13,061 nt of DNA from Bacteroidales bacterium. GTDB lineage: Bacteria > Bacteroidota > Bacteroidia > Bacteroidales > F082. This document shows positions 7,501-13,061 of the stretch, piece by piece; the first letter of the stretch is position 1, and each line of letters begins with the position of its first letter. The notes under the pieces are model-generated. The model ran no database searches and was not told the DNA's origin. It saw only the letters and a list, made by a program, of their open reading frames with translations. The DNA is taken from contig JADYZK010000277.1 of assembly GCA_020853175.1 (NCBI GenBank), positions 1 through 13,061 of the forward strand, written 5' to 3'. Position numbers and translations under genes: made by a program.

Positions 7501-9247
7501 TAAGAGTAAATCTGTTTGGGCTAACAGTTTGTAAGGCATCTCCTGCAAAAACTATTGGAATTTGATCTTGTAATGCCAAATTATAATTCATGTAGACAGA
7601 CGAATAAATGATTAATCTCAATTCAATGCGTGTAAAGTCTTGAGCCTCATCGCAAAAAACTGTTATGTAATGTTTGGGTAGTTTATCAGGAAATAATTTA
7701 TGAATTTTTCTAGCAAGTGATGTTTTTGTCCAAAACTTATCTTCCTCAATTAGTTTTTTAAAATATGGAAATGCGTCTTCTAATATATCTTTAAATAATT
7801 CAACTGGAATAATTTGAAAATCACGGACAACTTTATTTAAATATTTTTCTTTTGTATCTATTATTTCATTTTCATCATATCCCAATACATATGTGTTTAT
7901 TACAAACCAAACTTCTTCTGCAGAGTATCTTCTTTGATGCTTTTTATTGTATAGGGCTTTAAATTTGGCAAAGTCCATATACTTTTCCTTAGGAAAATTA
8001 TTTACCTCAAAATCAGGAAGAAATCCACGGAGGAAATCCAAAAATGTGATAAAACTTTGCTTAACATCGTTTTGTTGTTCAAGGGAAAGCGCAAGATGAA
8101 AATCTGGGTTACTATTCAATAAACCTACAATAGTATTTTTAGTTTGCTCAATTAGACCTTCATTTTCTGTTAGGAAAATAATATCCCCTTTAAACTCACC
8201 AGCTATTTTATGACTGAATACATTTGCAAATAAGTAGTAAAGCATAGTAGACTTTCCACTTCCTGCTTGGCCATTAATGTAAGTTGGAAATTTGAAATCA
8301 TTTAAAAAATTAATTTGCTCAGGAAGGAGCGATAAGTTATAATTCTCCTTATTATGCCGCTGAATTACCTCCCATAAATTATATTCATTTTCATTAAGTA
8401 TCCATTTTGGGTATGCTCGAAAAGATTTTTTCGTAAGGATCTCCAAGTTGTTCTCTATGTCGATTTCTAACAACTGGGCTTTATAAACTATTTCCTCCCA
8501 GTTGTTTTTTTGCTTATGAAGATTGGCCCCTCCCCTAATTACATAGATTGGATTATTCCTTTCGCCAATTATATGCCTACTGAATAGTAAGCCAACTTCT
8601 TTTTTTTCATTTTCAATAATAAATAAATTATGCTTAATTTCTGAATATTCTAATGAATGATAATTTTCATGGACAATTAAAGAAATTAAATTTTTGAAAG
8701 ATAAAAAATATTTATCTTCTAACCCAGATTGGTTAGGATTAGATGAATAACTAGCCCATTCTTCAAACTCAAGAATGTCAAGATTGGTTTTAGCACTAAA
8801 TTTATCAAGCCAACCAATAAGTTCTTGAGGAGGTGTTGGTTTAGTAGATTTTTTTTGATCTTGGATTCTTCTAAATTCGTCTTTAGCCTTCTCTATTTCA
8901 ATTGTTGATATTTGGTTTTCTTCTATCCAACTGCCATCAACTAATTTAGGATGTATAACATTTCCCCATTCATGCCCAAAACTTTTTTTAGGAATAAAAT
9001 CCATGACAAAGTAAAAGTTAATATCTTCATTATCAATTAATATTTTTCTTACAGTTATTAGAATTCGTGAAGTATACGCTTTAAGTAATTTATAAGCGAA
9101 CACATCCCCTTTATATCTGTCTATAGAGTTAAGATTTTTTAGGTCATCACAGCCTTCCAATTTATGAATTCTCTCATAAATAATGTCTTCATGAGCAGAT
9201 CCTTCCACCTGCCTCATAAATTTTTCTGTAAAGTGTATATAATTCAT
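4514..9247 (-). CDS. UvrD-type SF1 helicase - TPR-like linker - OLD/AAA_15-type ABC ATPase fusion, 1577 aa
   Basis: The domain order is as follows. Residues 1-300 are an unrecognised region. Residues 305-790 are an SF1 UvrD-like helicase: Q311 of the Q motif, Walker A GQAGSGKST at 326-334, DEAQD at 533-537, GDALQT at 569-574, NYRS at 615-618, KGAEY at 731-735 and YVAITRAQ at 775-782. Residues about 830-1200 are helical with TPR-like pieces such as GNWQKAGDYFLNAGN. Residues 1230-1577 are an ABC-type ATPase: Walker A GDNNSGKTS at 1257-1265, signature-like GEGANK at 1457-1462, Walker B LMIDEID at 1478-1484 and H-loop TTHNEE at 1513-1518. All motifs look intact. The combination recalls Gabija parts (UvrD-like GajB and the ATPase of GajA) fused into one chain, with the Toprim encoded next door. 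The start is ATG at 9245-9247. The likely role is a DNA-sensing and unwinding anti-phage factor, by inference. Confidence 0.88.
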   Translation of the reverse strand: MNYIHFTEKFMRQVEGSAHEDIIYERIHKLEGCDDLKNLNSIDRYKGDVFAYKLLKAYTSRILITVRKILIDNEDINFYFVMDFIPKKSFGHEWGNVIHPKLVDGSWIEENQISTIEIEKAKDEFRRIQDQKKSTKPTPPQELIGWLDKFSAKTNLDILEFEEWASYSSNPNQSGLEDKYFLSFKNLISLIVHENYHSLEYSEIKHNLFIIENEKKEVGLLFSRHIIGERNNPIYVIRGGANLHKQKNNWEEIVYKAQLLEIDIENNLEILTKKSFRAYPKWILNENEYNLWEVIQRHNKENYNLSLLPEQINFLNDFKFPTYINGQAGSGKSTMLYYLFANVFSHKIAGEFKGDIIFLTENEGLIEQTKNTIVGLLNSNPDFHLALSLEQQNDVKQSFITFLDFLRGFLPDFEVNNFPKEKYMDFAKFKALYNKKHQRRYSAEEVWFVINTYVLGYDENEIIDTKEKYLNKVVRDFQIIPVELFKDILEDAFPYFKKLIEEDKFWTKTSLARKIHKLFPDKLPKHYITVFCDEAQDFTRIELRLIIYSSVYMNYNLALQDQIPIVFAGDALQTVSPNRFTLKRLKQMYYSIFEESKYVYSKERQDRTIYTPTYNYRSLESIVRVSNFIQQFRYRFLDEDMYIKQQSKRTSNNALIPMLHYKEWLTQPNNFEIYRNKFKYKSFIIPSDLNEDDYYIRKNNDIFPYKIEIDSEGNEIIKGEFADVKSSINAKGAEYSEVVVCGFGDQYIEEFGHLLLNSINEYNNYKYKFFFNKLYVAITRAQNELIIIDSKNAADKFWIPLFESVNSMPSSWENYQELDEVLLINPKSLTNVKESTKEDALANAKKDKEQGILDKNAVRLILAANIFQILGENQEANECHGYSNLIKGNWQKAGDYFLNAGNRELASDSYFRGQVWDKISRGLEGNVHEARVLIANLMKTGTWGSEDIKIAYDIRNFLHDVLKDVIWYTKFSEKLQNYVNTISSVEIKRDLAFIIESIIKDDDYVLWRVAAELYYSSSQLEKAIEAWEKYVFENEVPRLPANYIKSKLQIAKNQGNVEEELLWIGRLISDRLALQNNEHIALATNLLNLLSKYGYENISNENLHEIDEYMFLSLIITGKKENLHQFAQKLEKHSTNDLTRVAFYKNAIYLTNDETTSLFLKERWAFFQAKLLKNKSGNLEDSESIVKELNMIFENEDFPFEKSNYPWTVNEISRISYVPQLISENPPNHLTDIEISYFRKFKKIQLKNLGKYNLILGDNNSGKTSLLEALLFSNIPNQQLSYLSFTHKLRRNGTTLSTNEIIEDIKTINTPEDQHITYFIANGRHSWEYTFRSPSFEEIQNKINSDIADPKNYLVIKKENSNIDLQFSDSLTTIINQATFDIPFIPFGKGFSSDLANMYYELIGSKDRKSKDKFLSTIRLFIPKIYAIEIRPSDDSIIIEERIDDDNFKTSPLYNYGEGANKLFRILMQIYNAKGKRLMIDEIDAGIHYSRFKNFWKVILNAAKDLDVQLFVTTHNEECINYFHEVLSEEEFNCCRQDSRLITLEFLEDEDRVISIIRDFESFDYAIKHKLEIRGDE

Positions 9248-9429
9248 TATTATTATATCGTTTAACTTGTAACTTTTGAATTTTTAAAATGCAACCTGCC
9301 AAAGGCAAGTATACAAGATTATTTTGACATGTGCATACTACAAACCAAGTTTTTCTCGTCGCTAATGCCCATTATGTCGGAATGGTGACGAAAGGAGTGG
9401 GACATCCTGTAAGAACCTACCTTTACCCC
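9248..9429. promoter_or_regulatory. Divergent intergenic region with a possible operator and promoter for the defence operon
   Basis: This stretch separates the minus-strand helicase-ATPase gene from the plus-strand gene at 9430. A small inverted repeat TGCC-AAA-GGCA lies at 9297-9307. On the minus strand TATACTTG (9313-9306) differs from the TAnnTTTG -7 box by one base and would place transcription start near the inverted repeat. No convincing -33 element was seen. The promoter and operator are only candidates. Confidence 0.25.
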
Positions 9430-9918
9430 ATGCAACTCAAATTCCTCCTGGATTATACAGACAGTCCCCTCTGGGCCAACGACCCGGTTGCCGAAAAGAC
9501 CTTCGGGTACCATGTGGCGGATTTGGAAGGACTGGGACTGCGCCCCGAAACCGTTGCGCTTTTAAACGCCGTTACCCGTTTGTACCAGAACAGGTTGAAT
9601 CCGGTGTACCAGGGCTTCCCGTCGTTTTGGTCCGGACAAATGTTTGTGGCTTTTCAGCATTTGGTGAAGCAGGCCTACGAACAGGTGGTGCAGGAACTTG
9701 GCGACCGGTTCGAGGTGAAAAACGGCGAACTTGCACTAACGACGGAAACCATCCACGTCGAAAAAATTGATGCGGATTTGCAGGCTTTCCTCGCCGATCC
9801 TGCGCTGTTTGCCCGTGAACATGGTGTTGTTTTCGGTTCAGTGGAGGAACTGAAACGGGAAGTGGCGGCGGCTTACAGGTTGTGGTCACTACGGGCTCCC
9901 TATGGGATGACAATCTGA
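9430..9918 (+). CDS. Uncharacterised protein, 162 aa, C-terminus running into a palindromic repeat
   Basis: The protein starts with MQLKFLLDYTDSPLWAND, then FGYHV.DLEGLGL, TRLYQNRLNPVYQGFPSFW and a helical second half. I do not recognise a named family; it looks like a soluble, mainly helical cytosolic protein. I chose the ATG at 9430 because the preceding in-frame codons (open back to 9331) look like noncoding sequence next to the island border; ATG 9382 is the alternative. GC content and codon use are host-like. The last codons (YGMTI and TGA) are formed by the inverted repeat GGGATGACAA...TTGTCATCCC at 9904-9932, so the natural C-terminus may have been replaced when the repeat arrived. Its function and any link with the neighbouring defence operon are unknown. 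Confidence 0.65.
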   Translation: MQLKFLLDYTDSPLWANDPVAEKTFGYHVADLEGLGLRPETVALLNAVTRLYQNRLNPVYQGFPSFWSGQMFVAFQHLVKQAYEQVVQELGDRFEVKNGELALTTETIHVEKIDADLQAFLADPALFAREHGVVFGSVEELKREVAAAYRLWSLRAPYGMTI

Positions 9919-9932
9919 ACCCTTGTCATCCC
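9904..9932. repeat. Inverted repeat GGGATGACAA / TTGTCATCCC
   Basis: Two perfect 10-base arms (9904-9913 and 9923-9932) enclose a 9-base loop that holds the TGA stop of the upstream gene. The arms match the ends of the two larger hairpin repeats near 10669-10816. It could act as an RNA hairpin at the end of the upstream transcript, but no T-tract follows, so it is not a standard terminator. Confidence 0.75.
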
Positions 9933-9965
9933 CGCAAAAGCCCACATTTTTTCAAAATAAATAAG

Positions 9966-9973
9966 TATATTTG
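9966..9973 (+). promoter_or_regulatory. Bacteroidota-type -7 box for the toxin-antitoxin pair
   Basis: TATATTTG matches TAnnTTTG exactly and ends 17 bases before the antitoxin ATG at 9991. A T-run at 9946-9952 lies roughly where a -33 element would sit but is not a clear TTTG. The close spacing predicts a very short leader. Confidence 0.5.
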
Positions 9974-9990
9974 TATTGAAATCATTTAAA

Positions 9991-10200
9991 ATGATACTGG
10001 AAAGAACTGATAAGGAGGTTATTATAAGGCTTCCAGCCAACATCTCCTGGGAAGACCTTGAATTGATGATACGTTTCATCAAGTATAGGGAAAATGTTGC
10101 TCAAAGCAAAGCGACTCAAGAGGACATTGATGCTTTGGCAAAGGATGTAAACAAGACTTGGTGGGAAGAGAATAAACATCGATTCATGAAACCCTCATGA
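9991..10200 (+). CDS. Antitoxin-like small protein, 69 aa, partner of the PIN toxin
   Basis: The predicted product begins MILERTDKEVIIRLPANIS, a short beta strand pattern. Then comes a helix WEDLELMIRFIKYRENVAQ, and a charged tail with DIDALAKDVNKTWWEENKHRF. This layout (short strand, helix, acidic toxin-binding tail) is typical of antitoxins paired with PIN toxins, though I cannot name the family. I chose the ATG at 9991; a TTG at 9976 in frame would add five residues but lies directly behind the -7 box. The stop overlaps the toxin start as ATGA (10197-10200), so the two genes are translationally coupled. The antitoxin would be expected to bind and block the nuclease and perhaps to repress this promoter; both are inferred from gene order and size. 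Confidence 0.72.
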   Translation: MILERTDKEVIIRLPANISWEDLELMIRFIKYRENVAQSKATQEDIDALAKDVNKTWWEENKHRFMKPS

Positions 10201-10637
10201 AAGTAGTCGTCGATACCAACATCATTTTCAGTGCCATCTTAAACCCTTCTGCAGCCATCGGTCAGATATTGATCTATGGCCGTCGGAACATCAGTTTTTT
10301 TGCCCCTAACCTTGTAAGGACAGAAATCCAACGTCATAAGGATAAACTATTGATGCTCACAAATGGCATGAGTGAATCAACATTTGAGGATATCCGCGAT
10401 GAAATTTTCAGCAGCATTCAACTTATATCAGAAGAGCAAATCCCATTCGACTTTTGGCATAAAGCAATCCCATTGGTACGCGCTACCGATATGGATGACT
10501 TAGCGTTTGTCGTGCTGGCTGAATTTTTGGATGCGAAGCTCTGGACAGGAGATAAAAAGCTCAAAAAAGGCCTTGAACAATTCGGATATACGCGGTCAAT
10601 TACCCTTGAGGAACTTATAAGCATCAACATTTTATAA
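10197..10637 (+). CDS. PIN-domain toxin (putative VapC-like ribonuclease), 146 aa
   Basis: The sequence shows the PIN catalytic acids in order: Asp6 in VVVDTNIIFSAIL, Glu43 in LVRTEIQRHKDKL, Asp98 and Asp101 in ATDMDDLAF, and Asp119 in LWTGDKKLKKGL. PIN domains of this sort are Mg2+-dependent endoribonucleases; in toxin-antitoxin pairs they cut tRNA, rRNA or mRNA and stop growth. The length of 146 residues is normal for the class, and the variant with DTNIIFSAI...TGDKKL is close to the PIN_2 (PF10130) type. Its ATG overlaps the upstream antitoxin stop, the usual arrangement of such pairs. All active-site positions look intact, so it is probably functional. The RNA target cannot be told from sequence. 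Confidence 0.85.
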   Translation: MKVVVDTNIIFSAILNPSAAIGQILIYGRRNISFFAPNLVRTEIQRHKDKLLMLTNGMSESTFEDIRDEIFSSIQLISEEQIPFDFWHKAIPLVRATDMDDLAFVVLAEFLDAKLWTGDKKLKKGLEQFGYTRSITLEELISINIL

Positions 10638-10668
10638 TAAATTCTCAGCCTGGCTAACCTTAGCCTCT

Positions 10669-10722
10669 TGTCATCCTGTAAGGAACAGATCCCACGCCCC
10701 TGAAATAGGGGTTGGGATGACA
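10669..10722. repeat. Hairpin repeat copy A, bounded by TGTCATCC / GGATGACA
   Basis: This 54-base unit has 8-base inverted ends (9 with the flanking T/A). Inside are nested stems ATCCCA / TGGGAT and CCCCT / AGGGG around a GAAAT loop. It is nearly identical to copy B in the same orientation. It looks like a REP- or MITE-type intergenic element with no coding capacity. Confidence 0.8.
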
Positions 10723-10761
10723 AAAAACAGCCCGGAACCCACAACAGGCCCCGGGCTTTTT
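10722..10761. terminator. Bidirectional intrinsic terminator between the PIN gene and gcvP
   Basis: The arms AGCCCGG (10729-10735) and CCGGGCT (10751-10757) form a seven-pair stem with a 15-base loop. A-run 10722-10727 lies before it and T-run 10757-10761 after it, so it can terminate transcripts from both the plus-strand PIN gene and the minus-strand gcvP. It sits exactly between the two hairpin repeats. Confidence 0.75.
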
Positions 10762-10816
10762 GTCATCCCAGTAAAGAGACAGATCCCACGCCCCTGAAAA
10801 AGGGGCTGGGATGACA
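10761..10816. repeat. Hairpin repeat copy B, bounded by TGTCATCC / GGATGACA
   Basis: This 56-base unit is in the same orientation as copy A. It differs from A at a few bases and by two inserted bases in the left part. The nested stems ATCCCA / TGGGAT and CCCCT / AGGGG are kept, and the loop reads GAAAA. It ends one base before the gcvP stop codon (10818-10820), so gcvP transcripts carry it directly after the coding region. Confidence 0.8.
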
Positions 10817-10817
10817 G

Positions 10818-13061
<2,244 letters not shown>

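Larger units (their letters stand above)
3761..9330. other. AT-rich acquired island carrying a two-gene putative defence operon
   Basis: Base composition falls sharply just after 3760 and rises again after about 9330, with long A/T runs and AT-rich codon choice across both genes, unlike the GC-rich genes on either side. The left edge abuts a truncated pRiA4b ORF-3-like gene. The heptamer CATACTA occurs at 3760-3766 and again at 9334-9340, near both borders. This could be a target-site or attachment remnant, but seven bases may match by chance. No integrase or transposase lies inside. The borders are estimates from composition. Confidence 0.55.

Noticed and set aside
3795..9247. Canonical Gabija or PARIS
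   Set aside because: Gabija needs an ATPase-Toprim fusion with a separate helicase, and PARIS has no helicase; neither gene layout matches.
9331..9429. GTG/ATG extensions of the 162-residue protein back to the island border
   Set aside because: The added residues do not look protein-like and this stretch overlaps the presumed junction; 9382 remains possible but is not preferred.

Overview
The window looks like a chromosomal piece of a Bacteroidota genome, most likely from the class Saprospiria. Four things suggest this. The edge fragment 3..458 has the repeated adhesin-type domains common in that group. The neighbour at 465..2009 resembles a Bacteroidota-only family of unknown function. Two genes are preceded by Bacteroidota-type -7 boxes (TAnnTTTG). 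The host genes have moderate to high GC and typical housekeeping content. No rRNA, tRNA or CRISPR array was seen.

Left host part (1..3760): the 3' end of a secreted repeat protein; a convergent DUF3843-like gene on the minus strand; then a plus-strand cluster of a Crp/Fnr-type regulator and two small membrane proteins, the first DoxX-like. After these lies a 50-codon minus-strand remnant that carries the C-terminal signature of the pRiA4b ORF-3 (IS1096 passenger) family. This remnant ends where base composition changes abruptly.

Central AT-rich island (about 3761..9330): only two genes, both minus strand, overlapping by ATGA. The first encodes a 1577-residue protein with an N-terminal unknown region, a complete UvrD-type SF1 helicase, a helical TPR-like middle and a C-terminal OLD/AAA_15-type ABC ATPase. 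The second encodes a 240-residue Toprim-like protein of the DUF3226/RloB/OLD kind. The parts match those of Gabija (ATPase-Toprim GajA plus UvrD-like GajB) but are cut and joined differently: helicase and ATPase are fused and the Toprim stands alone. This is the best candidate for a little-described anti-phage system in the window.

Right host part (9331..13061): an unrecognised 162-residue protein whose last codons run into a palindromic repeat; a small antitoxin-like gene overlapping a PIN-domain toxin gene; two direct copies of a TGTCATCC-bounded hairpin repeat flanking a bidirectional terminator; and the 3' three quarters of gcvP (glycine decarboxylase P-protein) on the minus strand, running off the window edge. 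The island next to a toxin-antitoxin pair and a passenger-gene remnant suggests a small accessory or defence hotspot between housekeeping genes.
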